Positions 43,548 to 52,568 are shown, counted from the first letter of the stretch. The stretch: 64,000 nucleotides of DNA from Anaerolineaceae bacterium (GCA_028818375.1 JAPPOB010000001.1:124001-188000); one strand, 5' to 3'. The notes: a model not told the origin generated them from the sequence alone. Translations and numbers: made by a program.

Positions 43548-44009
43548 TCAACGCGCGGGCATCTCCACCATTTCCAGCGTAATGTCGTCGGGGTCACGAA
43601 AATAGCAGGTGTAGCCGCCCCTGTTGATGCCGCTGGTGATGGCGTTGGGCGGGGAATTGAAGTGCACGCCGGCGGCCAGCAGGCGCGCATAGTCGGTGTG
43701 AATGTCGCTGACCTCGAAGGCCATGTGCGCCGTCCCGGGACGGCAGATGGCCGTATCGGTCGCCTCGCAGTGCGGATGGACGTATTCCACCAGTTCCAGC
43801 AGGTGGCCCGAGCGCGAGTTCGGCATGTCGTCAATGGTCAGTTGCGCCACCCTGAGGTGGGCGTTCTCGTAACCGACCAGGCGCGCTGTGTATTCGTTGG
43901 CCTGTTCCTGACGGTGCACAAGGCGCATGCCCAGCAGGTCGCGGTAAAAGGCGATCGAGCGTTCGACGTCGCTCACAGTGAAGCTGAAGTGCCAGCAAGC
44001 CTTGAGCAT
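43548..44009 (-). CDS. VOC-superfamily (glyoxalase/dioxygenase-like) protein
   Basis: A 153-residue protein with two beta-alpha-beta-beta-beta modules. The first metal His is in CWHFSFTVSDVERSIAFYRDLLG, the second region has AHMAFEVSDIHTDYARLLAAGV, and GGYTCYFRDPDDITLEMVEMP gives the closing Glu. This layout is shared by glyoxalase I, extradiol dioxygenases and sugar epimerases. It is close to the sugar catabolic operon but on the opposite strand; the substrate cannot be inferred. ATG 44009 follows GGAG. Confidence 0.85.
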   Translation of the reverse strand: MLKACWHFSFTVSDVERSIAFYRDLLGMRLVHRQEQANEYTARLVGYENAHLRVAQLTIDDMPNSRSGHLLELVEYVHPHCEATDTAICRPGTAHMAFEVSDIHTDYARLLAAGVHFNSPPNAITSGINRGGYTCYFRDPDDITLEMVEMPAR

Positions 44010-44057
44010 GAGGTCTCCGTCCCCGCCGCTGACGTCTGGCAGGACGCCGTTGCGGCC

Positions 44058-44087
44058 ATTATCATGTTGCCGTCAGGTATAGCACAA
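44058..44087 (-). promoter_or_regulatory. Possible promoter of the VOC gene
   Basis: Minus-strand TTGTGC (44082-44087), an 18-base spacer and GATAAT (44058-44063), about 50 bases before the ATG. Confidence 0.4.
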
Positions 44088-44144
44088 ACCGGCGAAATGG
44101 CGATGGGGTCCTGCCGCGCCAGGGGAGCCGGGAACAGGGAGCGC

Positions 44145-45527
44145 ATGCCAGTCAACGTCATAGACTCGGTCCTGTTTGGCGGTTTGTTCGGGTCCGCCCG
44201 CATGCGCGTTCTCTTTGAGGAACGCGCGCTGCTGCAACGCTGGCTGGATTACGAGGCGGCTCTGGCGCGGGCCCAGGCGAGCCTGGGGCTCGTTCCAGTG
44301 GAGGCGGCGGACGAGATTACTCGTCAGGCGCGGGCGGAACACCTTGACCTGGAGTCCATTCGCGAGGGCATCGACCGCACAGTCCACCCCCTGGTGCCGC
44401 TCATCTGGCAGCTTGCCGGGCGCTGTGAGGGCGATGCCGGACGATGGGTGCATTGGGGGGCGACCACCCAGGACGTGATGGACACGGCCACCATCCTGCA
44501 ATTGCGCGACGCGCTGGCGCTCATTGATGAGACCACGGCCGATCTTGCCGGCATCCTTGCGGACCTCGCACAACGCCACCGGGCCACAGCCATGGCTGGC
44601 CGCACCCATGGCCAGCAAGCCCTGCCGATCACCTTTGGCTTCAAGGTAGCCGGCTGGCTGGCGGAACTGAAACGCCACCGGGGTCGGCTGTTGCGGGCGC
44701 GCGAGGGTTCGCTGATGGGCCAGTTCGGCGGGGCGGTTGGCACACTGGCCGGCATGGGGGAGGGAGACGTAGACGCCCTGGCCGTCCAGCGAGCGTTGAT
44801 GGCCGAACTTGGCCTGAGGGTCCCGCCGATCGCCTGGCACAGTTCGCGCGACAATCCAGTCGAGTGCGCCGTGGTTATGGGAATGACCGGCGCGCTCTGC
44901 GGACGCATCGCGAATGAAATCATCGAATTGCAAAAGACCGGCTTTGACGAAGTGGAGGAGCCCCACGCGTCCGGCAAGGTGGGTAGCAGCACCATGCCGC
45001 AGAAGCGCAACCCCATGCTTTGCGAATCGATTCTGACCCTGGCCCGTCTGACGCAGGCACAGGTCGCCGTGGCGATGGATACGCTGGTTTACAACGAACA
45101 CGAGCGCGACTGGTCGTCGGTGCAGATGGAATGGGCCTGGGTGCCGGAACTGTGCGTGATGTGTCAGGGCGTGCTGGAACTGACCTCGCGCGTACTGGCT
45201 GGCCTGCAGGTCAATGAAGCGCGCATGCGTCAAAACCTGGACCTGACCGGCGGTCTGTTGCTGGCGGAACGCGTGATGTTCGCCCTGGCGCCACAACTCG
45301 GCCGGCAGGAGGCGCACGATGTCGTGCATGCATGCGCCATGGCTGCGCATGAGCAGGGACGCTCTTTCAGCGACCTGCTGGCAGCCGACCCGCGGGTCAA
45401 TCCCCATCTGTCCGGTGAACAAATCTCCAGGTTGCTTGATCCGACGGGCTATACTGGTCTGGCCACTGAATTCGTGGACAGGGTGCTGGCTGACCGGGGC
45501 GGTGAACCATTTGCGCCCGACAGCTGA
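44145..45527 (+). CDS. Fumarase/aspartase-superfamily lyase, PcaB/PurB-like
   Basis: A 460-residue member of the adenylosuccinate lyase/argininosuccinate lyase superfamily. WVHWGATTQDVMDTA is conserved region 1, AGRTHGQQALPITFGFK carries the catalytic His region, and GSSTMPQKRNPMLCE is the signature loop with the catalytic Ser. The C-terminus (ERVMFALAPQLGRQEAHDVV) is as in 3-carboxy-cis,cis-muconate cycloisomerase. Its setting with a sugar lactonase, dehydrogenases and a mutarotase argues against purine synthesis and for a catabolic elimination. ATG 44145 has AGGGA close upstream. First gene of the plus-strand catabolic operon. Confidence 0.85.
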   Translation: MPVNVIDSVLFGGLFGSARMRVLFEERALLQRWLDYEAALARAQASLGLVPVEAADEITRQARAEHLDLESIREGIDRTVHPLVPLIWQLAGRCEGDAGRWVHWGATTQDVMDTATILQLRDALALIDETTADLAGILADLAQRHRATAMAGRTHGQQALPITFGFKVAGWLAELKRHRGRLLRAREGSLMGQFGGAVGTLAGMGEGDVDALAVQRALMAELGLRVPPIAWHSSRDNPVECAVVMGMTGALCGRIANEIIELQKTGFDEVEEPHASGKVGSSTMPQKRNPMLCESILTLARLTQAQVAVAMDTLVYNEHERDWSSVQMEWAWVPELCVMCQGVLELTSRVLAGLQVNEARMRQNLDLTGGLLLAERVMFALAPQLGRQEAHDVVHACAMAAHEQGRSFSDLLAADPRVNPHLSGEQISRLLDPTGYTGLATEFVDRVLADRGGEPFAPDS

Positions 45528-45546
45528 GAAAAGGGAAGAGGAGAAA

Positions 45547-46401
45547 ATGCTCAAACTGGACACGCATCAACATTTCTGGCATCTCGACAAGGTGGACTAC
45601 CCCTGGCTGGTGCCCGCCTACGGGCCCATCTACGCCAACTTCGAGGCGCCGGATCTTGAGCCGCAACTCGCGGAGGTGGGGATGCACAAGACGGTCATCG
45701 TGCAGGCCGCAGACTCCTACGCGGACACGGATTACATGCTGGCGACCGCGGCGGCCAACGACTGGGTGGCCGGTGTGGTGGGCTGGCTGCCCCTGCTGGA
45801 CCCGGCCGCAATGGCGCGCAAGATTGAAGAGGACTACGGCAACAACGCCCACTTTCGCGGTATTCGCCACCTGATTCATGAAGTCGCGGACCCGGACTGG
45901 GTGACGCAGGACACGGTGATTGAGGGATTGCAGGTGCTGGCCGAACATGGTCTGACCTTCGATGTCGTCGCGGTATTTCCCAATCACCTTGAACATGTTC
46001 CCACGCTTTCGGAACGCGTGCCGGACCTGAAGATGGTCATCGACCACCTGGCCAAGCCGCCACAAGGCGCTGACGAGGGTCGCGTCTGGCGCGAGCAAAT
46101 GGCCGCGGCTGCCGAGAACCCGAATGTCCACGCCAAGGTCTCCGGCCTGAACACGGCGACGGCCGACCTTGAGAACTGGACGTGGGAGGACATCAAGCCC
46201 TGGGTCGACACAGCGCTGGAACTCTTCGGGGCAAACCGGCTGATGTTTGGCAGCGACTGGCCCGTCGCCATCCTCGCCGGCACCTACAAAAAGGTGCATG
46301 ACGAGACGGAGAAGGCGCTGGCAGACCTCGGCGGTGAGGAACGCGCCGCCCTCTGGGGCCGGACCGGCAACGCCTTTTACGGGCTCGGGCTGGACCCATG
46401 A
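45547..46401 (+). CDS. Amidohydrolase-2 family lactonase (fuconolactonase/rhamnonolactonase-like)
   Basis: A 284-residue metal hydrolase. LDTHQHFWHLDKVDYPWL carries the HxH pair (His7, His9) and the Phe-Trp typical of L-fucono-1,5-lactonase and L-rhamnono-1,4-lactonase. DLKMVIDHLAKPP gives the third His and LMFGSDWPVAIL the catalytic Asp. In known pathways it opens the sugar lactone made by a dehydrogenase. ATG 45547 follows AAGAGGAG; the frame is open further upstream but overlaps the lyase. Its stop overlaps the Gfo/Idh start as ATGA. Confidence 0.88.
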   Translation: MLKLDTHQHFWHLDKVDYPWLVPAYGPIYANFEAPDLEPQLAEVGMHKTVIVQAADSYADTDYMLATAAANDWVAGVVGWLPLLDPAAMARKIEEDYGNNAHFRGIRHLIHEVADPDWVTQDTVIEGLQVLAEHGLTFDVVAVFPNHLEHVPTLSERVPDLKMVIDHLAKPPQGADEGRVWREQMAAAAENPNVHAKVSGLNTATADLENWTWEDIKPWVDTALELFGANRLMFGSDWPVAILAGTYKKVHDETEKALADLGGEERAALWGRTGNAFYGLGLDP

Positions 46402-47477
46402 ACATCGACCCGCAGGACATAAACTGGCGGCCACAACTGCCGCAGCGCATGGACATGGGCATCGGCAGCGTTGGCTGCGGCGGCATCGTGCAATACGCCC
46501 ACATGCCGGCCTATCGCAAGGCGGGCTTTCGCTGCGTCGGCGTGTACGACATCAACCGGGAGGCCGCAGAAACGGTGGCGGCGGACAACGGCATTCCGCG
46601 CGTTCACGACTCCCTGGACGAGTTGCTGGCCGACCCTGCCGTAGACATTGTAGACATCGCCGTTCCGGCCTGGGAGCAACTGGGCATCGTGGAGCAGGTG
46701 GCCGCCGCCGGCAAGCACATGCTCTGCCAAAAGCCGTTGGCCGAGGATTTCGGAGAAGCGTTGCGCATCGTTGAAGCCGGGCGACGGGCGGGAGTCAAAC
46801 TGGCCAGCAACCAGCAAATGCGCTGGGACGCCGGCATCGCCGCCAGCGCGGAACTCATACGCATGGGCGCCATCGGCCAGGCGACGGATGCCCAGATTCT
46901 GGTGACCATCGCCACACCCTGGCACTTGTGGCCCTGGCTGGCCCAGGCGCCGCGTCTGGAAGTCATGTACCACAGCATCCACTATCTGGACTCGCTGCGT
47001 TTCCTCTTCGGCGATCCGCAGTGGGTGACCAGCCGCCATGCCCGCTATGCTGACCAGGCGCCGGTCATCGGCGAAAGCAAGACTGTCACCGTGCTGGATT
47101 ACGATGACGGGCTGCAGGCCACGGTGGCGGTAAACCATTACAACCTGCACGGTGAGCCCGAGGCGGTTTACCGCTTCCTGGGGACGGAGGGCGCGATCGA
47201 AGGCACGATCGGTCTGCTCTACGACTATCCGGATGGACGGCCGGACACGCTGGTTTACCGCTCCGGCGACGCGAACCCCGTCGAATTGCCTTTGGATGAG
47301 AAGTGGATTCCCGATGCCTTCGTGGGGCCCATGGCGGGCCTGATGATCGCAATCGAAACGGACAGCGAGCCGGCAACACCATGCGCCGACAATCTCACCA
47401 CCCTGCGCGTGGTCCATGCCGCCTACCGCTCGGCGGCCGAGAACCGCTCGGTACGACCTTCAGAGATCGTGGGCTAA
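46398..47477 (+). CDS. Gfo/Idh/MocA-family dehydrogenase
   Basis: A 359-residue NAD(P)-dependent sugar or cyclitol oxidoreductase. IGSVGCGGIVQYAHMPAYRK is the Rossmann glycine loop, HMLCQKPLAEDFGEA contains the catalytic Lys of the EKP-type motif (here QKP), and VMYHSIHYLDSLRFLFG the substrate-side His pair. It is coupled to the lactonase by an ATGA overlap. With the SDR that follows, the operon contains two oxidation steps. Gln in place of Glu in the EKP motif is a small departure from the family norm. Confidence 0.88.
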   Translation: MNIDPQDINWRPQLPQRMDMGIGSVGCGGIVQYAHMPAYRKAGFRCVGVYDINREAAETVAADNGIPRVHDSLDELLADPAVDIVDIAVPAWEQLGIVEQVAAAGKHMLCQKPLAEDFGEALRIVEAGRRAGVKLASNQQMRWDAGIAASAELIRMGAIGQATDAQILVTIATPWHLWPWLAQAPRLEVMYHSIHYLDSLRFLFGDPQWVTSRHARYADQAPVIGESKTVTVLDYDDGLQATVAVNHYNLHGEPEAVYRFLGTEGAIEGTIGLLYDYPDGRPDTLVYRSGDANPVELPLDEKWIPDAFVGPMAGLMIAIETDSEPATPCADNLTTLRVVHAAYRSAAENRSVRPSEIVG

Positions 47478-47479
47478 CC

Positions 47480-48304
47480 ATGGCGCCTGTTACGGATCGA
47501 CACAAGGGCAAGGTCGCCATCGTCACCGGCGCCGGTCAGGGCATCGGCAGGGGCATCGCCACGCGCCTGTCGCAGGAAGGCGCGACGGTCATCATCGCCG
47601 AATTCAACAGCGACAACGCCCACGCAGCCGCCGCAGAGGTGGACAACCAGGGGGGCAAGGGCGTGGTGCACCAGATCGACATCGGCGACGTCGACCAAAT
47701 TCAGACCATGGTTGACACCGTCGTTGGGCGGTTTGGCCACATTGACATTCTCGTCAATAATGCCGGCGTACTCCACACCATGCCCCTGGACGACATCACG
47801 CCCGAAGAATGGGACTGGCTGCAGCGGGTCAACCAGCGCGGCCTGTTCTTTTGTTTGCAACGTGTGGCAGTACAGATGCGCAAGCAGGTTGAGGAGGGCA
47901 TCAGCGCGGGGATGCCTCCGGCCTCCATTGTCAACCTTTCGTCTGTGGCGGGGCGCAGCGGCCGCCCCTACGCAGCCCATTACTCGGCGGCAAAGTGGGC
48001 GGTCATCAGTATCACGCAGAGCGCCGCCGAATGGCTGGCGCCGCTGGGCATCACGGTGAACGCCATTTGCCCGGGCATCGTCGAGACTCCCATGTGGGAA
48101 GACATCGACCGTATCCAGTCAGAGCGTTTCGGTCTTGAACCTGGCGGCTGGATCGAGAAGAGCGTCAACGAACTGGTGCCGCTGCGCCGTGCCGCGCGCG
48201 CTGCTGAAGATATCGGCGCGACGGTCTCCTTTCTTTGCTCGGAAGACGGCGCCTATATCACTGGCCAGGCCATCAACGTGGCCGGCGGCATGGAGATGAA
48301 CTGA
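47480..48304 (+). CDS. Short-chain dehydrogenase/reductase
   Basis: A 274-residue classical SDR. VAIVTGAGQGIGRGIA binds the nucleotide, DILVNNAGVLHTM holds the NNAG motif, and YAAHYSAAKWAV gives catalytic Tyr and Lys, with Ser in IVNLSSVAG. GAYITGQAINVAGGMEMN is the usual C-terminus. In L-rhamnose and L-fucose oxidation an SDR performs the first (1-dehydrogenase) step, so a sugar dehydrogenase is a fair reading. ATG 47480 begins 3 bases after the upstream stop. Confidence 0.9.
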   Translation: MAPVTDRHKGKVAIVTGAGQGIGRGIATRLSQEGATVIIAEFNSDNAHAAAAEVDNQGGKGVVHQIDIGDVDQIQTMVDTVVGRFGHIDILVNNAGVLHTMPLDDITPEEWDWLQRVNQRGLFFCLQRVAVQMRKQVEEGISAGMPPASIVNLSSVAGRSGRPYAAHYSAAKWAVISITQSAAEWLAPLGITVNAICPGIVETPMWEDIDRIQSERFGLEPGGWIEKSVNELVPLRRAARAAEDIGATVSFLCSEDGAYITGQAINVAGGMEMN

Positions 48305-48305
48305 G

Positions 48306-49289
48306 ATGAGCCGCCTGGGTCACGTGCGGATCGCTCACTCGGCCACCATCGGCCGGGAGTTGCGCCTGGACGGCATCGAGACCATAGGCGTGTCGTCGCA
48401 GACCCTTGCGGAAGAGGCGATAGAAGCCGGCGCGCGGGAACTCGCGGCCCGCATCCTGCGCTACTACCGTCAGGAAATGGACATCATGAACGGCATCATG
48501 CATGTGTGGATCCAGGACACCATGCGCTATATCATTGTCAAGGCCGGCGGAAGCGACGCAAGCGCGACAGTCGCAGCGGCCGGGGTCATGCGCGCCTTTC
48601 GCGCCTACCCGTTTGGCATGGCAGAGCAGGACAAGGCCCTCACGGCCCTGGCGAACTTTCGCGATGAGGATGCCCTTTACTGGCTGGAGCGCATGCATCT
48701 GGCCTATCTGAACGTGCATGACCTGCAGGTGGCCTGGATGCAGGACCAGCTTTCCTTCATCGCCAGCGAATACGAGGAAGAGGCGGTGCTGGAAACGGTG
48801 TTGCATACCCATCAGGATATCTGGGGCGACCGCTACGCCGCCTGGGACGACATGACACCCTGGGAGAAAGTTTGTTTGACGGTCGAGGGCATGCGCGGTG
48901 GTCATTTCAGCGGCGCGCGCCGCCGCGGCGACGTCATTGTTGAGGACCAGGGAGACAGGTTCATGGTCGCCTTCGATCCCTGCGGCAGCGGAGGCGTGAT
49001 GCGTCGCGGCGATCCCGAGACGGGTCGCGCTCCGTGGCCGCTGGCGGCGCACGGGGTCAACGAAATTCCGCATGATTGGGTCTGGCAGAAGACCGACGTG
49101 CACTGGTACTGCGCGCACTGCGCCATCGCCATGGAGTGGTTGCCGGGTCGCACGCGCGGCTATCTGCTGCGCCCGCTGGACCACACGCTGGACCATCAGG
49201 CGCCCTGTCCCTGGTACATCTACAAGGAAGACCGTCTCATTCGCGAGGAACACTACCCGCGCACGGGTCAACGCAAACCTCTGGAGTAA
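48306..49289 (+). CDS. Unrecognised Cys-rich protein in the deoxysugar operon
   Basis: A 327-residue soluble protein I cannot assign. The N-terminal half is helical and begins RLGHVRIAHSATIGREL, with RYYRQEMDIMNGIMHVWIQD. The C-terminal third has four cysteines in zinc- or cluster-like settings: Cys226 in FDPCGSGGVMRRG, Cys269 and Cys272 in WYCAHCAIAMEWLP, and Cys301 in APCPWYIYK. The frame begins 1 base after the SDR stop and ends 3 bases before the MetE-like gene, so it is co-translated with both. The close packing and Cys motifs suggest a metal-binding partner of the MetE-like protein, which is an inference. Confidence 0.75.
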   Translation: MSRLGHVRIAHSATIGRELRLDGIETIGVSSQTLAEEAIEAGARELAARILRYYRQEMDIMNGIMHVWIQDTMRYIIVKAGGSDASATVAAAGVMRAFRAYPFGMAEQDKALTALANFRDEDALYWLERMHLAYLNVHDLQVAWMQDQLSFIASEYEEEAVLETVLHTHQDIWGDRYAAWDDMTPWEKVCLTVEGMRGGHFSGARRRGDVIVEDQGDRFMVAFDPCGSGGVMRRGDPETGRAPWPLAAHGVNEIPHDWVWQKTDVHWYCAHCAIAMEWLPGRTRGYLLRPLDHTLDHQAPCPWYIYKEDRLIREEHYPRTGQRKPLE

Positions 49290-49292
49290 GTC

Positions 49293-50324
49293 ATGTACCA
49301 CTACAGCGATTTGCCCGCGTTCCCCACCCAGGTGATCGGCAGTTACGGGACGCCGGGCTGGCTCTTCGTCGTGCGGGAGGCGATGAAGCGTGGGGAACTG
49401 GGCAGCGTCGATGTTCGCGAAGTGTTTGACGACGCCACGATGCTGGCCATCATGGAGCAGGAAGAGGCCGGCCTGGACGTCATCTCTGACGGGGAAATGC
49501 GGCGTTTCAATTTTCTCGTGGGTTTCTACGACTACATGCAGGGCGTGGAGGCCGTCCCCTGGGAGCGGCAACTGGGCTATCCCGGCCCGGACATGATCGA
49601 TGCCTTCATCGCGCGTGAGCCCATCCAGACGCCGCAGGGCCTGGGGCTGGTCGATGAGCTGGAGTTCGCCCGCAGGCGCACACAAAAGCATCTGGTCACG
49701 CCTCTGGGCGGGCCGGTGACCTTCGCCTTTCGCATCAATCCTGGCGAGGTTTATCGGGACAAGCGCGAAATCGCATGGGCGCTGGTGCCCCTGCTCAACC
49801 GGGAGCTGAAGGACGTCGTGGCCGCCGGCGCGACACACATCCAGGTGGACGAGCCCTCGGCCATCGACGACTTCGTGCCCCTGGCCGAGTTTGTGGACAT
49901 GTTCAATGCGATGGTTGAAGGCGTCCGCGCGACGATCGGCCTGCACATCTGTTTCGGCAACTTTCTGGGGCGACCGGCGGTGGCTCACCGTACCTACGAA
50001 CACATCGCGCCCTGGTTCGGCAAGTTGAATGCCGACATCCTGCATCTTGAATTCGCCAACCGCGGCATGTGGCAGGCGGACATCTTCGCGCGCCACGCAC
50101 GAGATGACCAGTTCCTGAGCGCCGGCGTGGTGGACGTGAAGGCGCGCGCCGTCGAATCGTCGGAAATCATCGTCGAGCGAACACGGGAACTGCTGAAGGT
50201 CAACGACGCCCGGAGATTGTGGCTCAGCAGCGACTGTGGCTACAGCATGACCGCCCGTCCCGTAGCGCGCGACAAGCTGCGGGCGTTGGTACAGGCGGCG
50301 CGGATCTTGCGCGCAGAAAGCTGA
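49293..50324 (+). CDS. MetE-like (cobalamin-independent methionine synthase C-terminal domain) protein
   Basis: A 343-residue TIM-barrel zinc protein. QVIGSYGTPGWLF is the barrel start, DGEMRRFNF and TPLGGPVTFA follow, and zinc ligands match the MetE pattern: His218 and Cys220 in GLHICFGNF, an acidic residue in HIQVDEPS (Glu187), and Cys315 in SSDCGYSMTARP. It lacks the N-terminal half of true MetE, like epoxyalkane:coenzyme M transferase and other short MetE-like thiol alkyltransferases. Placed in a sugar operon it may transfer or remove an alkyl or methyl group, for example from an O-methylated sugar. That role is an inference. Confidence 0.85.
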   Translation: MYHYSDLPAFPTQVIGSYGTPGWLFVVREAMKRGELGSVDVREVFDDATMLAIMEQEEAGLDVISDGEMRRFNFLVGFYDYMQGVEAVPWERQLGYPGPDMIDAFIAREPIQTPQGLGLVDELEFARRRTQKHLVTPLGGPVTFAFRINPGEVYRDKREIAWALVPLLNRELKDVVAAGATHIQVDEPSAIDDFVPLAEFVDMFNAMVEGVRATIGLHICFGNFLGRPAVAHRTYEHIAPWFGKLNADILHLEFANRGMWQADIFARHARDDQFLSAGVVDVKARAVESSEIIVERTRELLKVNDARRLWLSSDCGYSMTARPVARDKLRALVQAARILRAES

Positions 50325-50335
50325 AGGAGGACGGC

Positions 50336-50659
50336 ATGCAACGTTTCGGACAGGTCATCGGCATCAAACCGGAGCATCTTGAGGAATACACCCGTCTGCA
50401 CGCCGCTGTGTGGCCGGAGGTACTGCAAAAGATTGCGGAATGCAACATTCGTAACTATTCGATCTACCATCACGAGGGCCTGCTCTTCGCCTGTTTTGAA
50501 TACCATGGCGATGACTTTGAGGCGGACATGGCGGCGATGGCCGCCGACGAGGCCACGCAGCGCTGGTGGGACGTCTGTATGCCCATGCAGGAGCCGCTCG
50601 AATCGCGCGCGGAAGGCGAATGGTGGAAGACTATCGAGGAGGTCTTCCATACTGACTAG
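50336..50659 (+). CDS. rhaM: L-rhamnose mutarotase family protein
   Basis: A 107-residue dimeric-barrel protein that interconverts alpha and beta anomers of L-rhamnose-like sugars. MQRFGQVIGIKPEHLEEYTRLHAAVWPEVL, IRNYSIYHHEGLLFACFEY and the end WWDVCMPMQEPLESR with WWKTIEEVFH are those of RhaM (DUF718). ATG 50336 follows AAGGAGGA at close spacing. It closes the plus-strand operon and is the best clue that the substrate is L-rhamnose or a related 6-deoxy-L-sugar. It is convergent with importer 2, with 12 bases between stops. Confidence 0.9.
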   Translation: MQRFGQVIGIKPEHLEEYTRLHAAVWPEVLQKIAECNIRNYSIYHHEGLLFACFEYHGDDFEADMAAMAADEATQRWWDVCMPMQEPLESRAEGEWWKTIEEVFHTD

Positions 50660-50671
50660 CTGTCAGTTGCC

Positions 50672-51535
50672 CTAGCCTTTGGTGGCGCCGAAGGTCATGC
50701 CACTGACCAGATTGCGCTGTACCAGAATGACAAAGATGACGGCCGGCACCATCATGATGGCGCTCATGGCCGCCATGCCGCGCCAGTCGAAGGTGAACTG
50801 CTCGGTGAAATCAAAGAGGCCGGGAGGAAAGGTGCGCGCTGCGGCGCTGCGCGCAAGCACGCTGACGATCTGAAACTCGTTCCAGGCGGCCAGAAAGGCA
50901 AAGATGGCCGCCGTCGCGAAGCCGGGCAGGGCCAGCGGCAGTTCCACGCGCCAGAAAGCCGACCAGTAGCCACAACCGTCGATATAGGCCGCTTCGCTCA
51001 GGTCCTGCGGGATCTGGCGGAAAAAGCCGTCCATCAGCCAGGTGCTGAAGGGAATGTTCATGGCGATGTAGACCGCGGCCAGACCAAAAATGTTGTTCAC
51101 CAGGCGCATCTGGTTGAAAAGGATGAAGAGCGGCAGGCTCAGGGCCACGCCGGGGATAGCGCGCGACAGCATGATGCCGAGAAAGGCGGCCGTCTGAAAG
51201 CGAAAGCGGAAGCGCGCGAAGGCGTAGCCGGCCAGGGTGCCAATGCTGACGGCCACGGCGGTACTGATGCCGGCGGCCAGCAGAGAATTGCGCATATAAT
51301 TCTCGACCGGCACGCGCATCCGCTCATCCGGATTGAGGCCAAACATGGTGGCGAAGGCATCAAGCGTGATTTCCTGTGGCACCCAGACCGGCGGCCAACT
51401 GTTGATTTCCACGTTGGGGCGGAAGGCTGTCAGGACGATCCAGAAGGCCGGGAGGGCGATCAACACAAGCACGAACCAGGCGAGCGCATTCAGAAAGCGT
51501 TGGTTGCGGCGACGCTGGCCGGCCCTGAAGGACAT
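50672..51535 (-). CDS. Sugar ABC permease (MalG type, importer 2)
   Basis: A 287-residue permease of normal length with about six helices. The EAA loop is SEAAYIDGCGYWSAFWRVELPLALPG and the tail AMSAIMMVPAVIFVILVQRNLVSGMTFGATKG is typical of CUT1 partners. Its start lies 3 bases after the MalF-type gene. No ATP-binding gene follows; the operon ends here against rhaM. Confidence 0.92.
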   Translation of the reverse strand: MSFRAGQRRRNQRFLNALAWFVLVLIALPAFWIVLTAFRPNVEINSWPPVWVPQEITLDAFATMFGLNPDERMRVPVENYMRNSLLAAGISTAVAVSIGTLAGYAFARFRFRFQTAAFLGIMLSRAIPGVALSLPLFILFNQMRLVNNIFGLAAVYIAMNIPFSTWLMDGFFRQIPQDLSEAAYIDGCGYWSAFWRVELPLALPGFATAAIFAFLAAWNEFQIVSVLARSAAARTFPPGLFDFTEQFTFDWRGMAAMSAIMMVPAVIFVILVQRNLVSGMTFGATKG

Positions 51536-51537
51536 TT

Positions 51538-52497
51538 TCAGCGCACCACGCGCGAACGAACCAGCTGGCGAAAGAAATAGAGCGTGAAGGCCACCGCCAG
51601 CACGACGGTCACCCAGGACATGGCGCTGCCCAGGCCAAATTTTGTGTTCTCGATGGCCAGGCGGGTGACATAGGTCCAGATTAACTCGGTGCGGTGGGCC
51701 GGCCCGCCATCGGTCATGATGCGCACGATGTCAAAGGCGCGGGAGATATCGAGTGACAGAATGGTCAGGGCAATGTAACTGAAGGGCGCCAGCAGCGGGA
51801 AGGTGATGAAGCGGAATTGCTGCCAGCTGTTGGCGCCGTCGACGTCGGCAGCTTCAAAGGTCTCGACTGGCAGGGAAAGCGTGCCGGCGAGAAGGATGAT
51901 GGTCAGCACGGGCAGGTTCATCCAGATGGAGGCCACGATGATGCTGAACATGCCCAGTGGCTCGTCTACCAGCCATGCGATCTGGCCGCGTTCCTGCATC
52001 AGGCCGAGGGAAAACAGGAGATTGTTGACCAGCCCTACGTTGGCGTTGAAGAACCAGCGGAACTGAAAGCCGACCAGGATGGGCGCGAACATCATGGGCA
52101 CCATCAAAAGGGTGCGCATTAGCCCCTGGCCGCGGGTGACCCGCGCCAGCAACTGGGAGAGGCCAAGGGCAATGACGTAACTGAGATTGATGGAAAGAAA
52201 CAGGAAAACAATCGTATTGCCCACGGATTTCCAGAAAATGGCATCCGCGAAGAGTCTTTGATAGTTGCGCAGGGCGCGCGCCAGTTCGAACTTCAGGCTG
52301 TTGGGTTTGAGCAGTTCGTAAGGCGTGAAACTGACATAGAGAGAGTAAATGAGGGGAAAGAGCAGGACGACCAGGATGAAGAGAATCGCAGGCAGCAGCA
52401 TAAAGACGGGAAACCAGCGGGCGCTGATACGCCCGTCCGTGAAACTCTGTTCCGGTTCAGCGCTGCTGCCGGATTGAACCTGTGCCTGAAGGGTCAT
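51538..52497 (-). CDS. Sugar ABC permease (MalF type, importer 2)
   Basis: A 319-residue permease. Helix 1 is WFPVFMLLPAILFILVVLLFPLIYSLYVSFTPY; the EAA-like loop is FEAADVDGANSWQQFRFITFPLLAPF. It follows the binding-protein gene by 71 bases on the same strand. Paired with the MalG-type permease after it. Confidence 0.92.
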   Translation of the reverse strand: MTLQAQVQSGSSAEPEQSFTDGRISARWFPVFMLLPAILFILVVLLFPLIYSLYVSFTPYELLKPNSLKFELARALRNYQRLFADAIFWKSVGNTIVFLFLSINLSYVIALGLSQLLARVTRGQGLMRTLLMVPMMFAPILVGFQFRWFFNANVGLVNNLLFSLGLMQERGQIAWLVDEPLGMFSIIVASIWMNLPVLTIILLAGTLSLPVETFEAADVDGANSWQQFRFITFPLLAPFSYIALTILSLDISRAFDIVRIMTDGGPAHRTELIWTYVTRLAIENTKFGLGSAMSWVTVVLAVAFTLYFFRQLVRSRVVR

Positions 52498-52568
52498 TGG
52501 CCCGCCGGGAACCTGAGGCGAAAGGCTCTGGCCAGGAATTCACCTGACCAGAGCCGCAGAATGACGAA

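Noticed and set aside
44073..45563. Minus-strand open frame of 496 codons opposite the lyase gene
   Set aside because: It is a shadow of the PcaB/PurB-like gene, whose signature motifs are in the plus frame.
48273..50096. Long minus-strand open frame (607 codons) across the Cys-rich and MetE-like genes
   Set aside because: No family motif in the translation; it is antisense to two genes with clear start sites and motifs. High GC leaves such frames open by chance.
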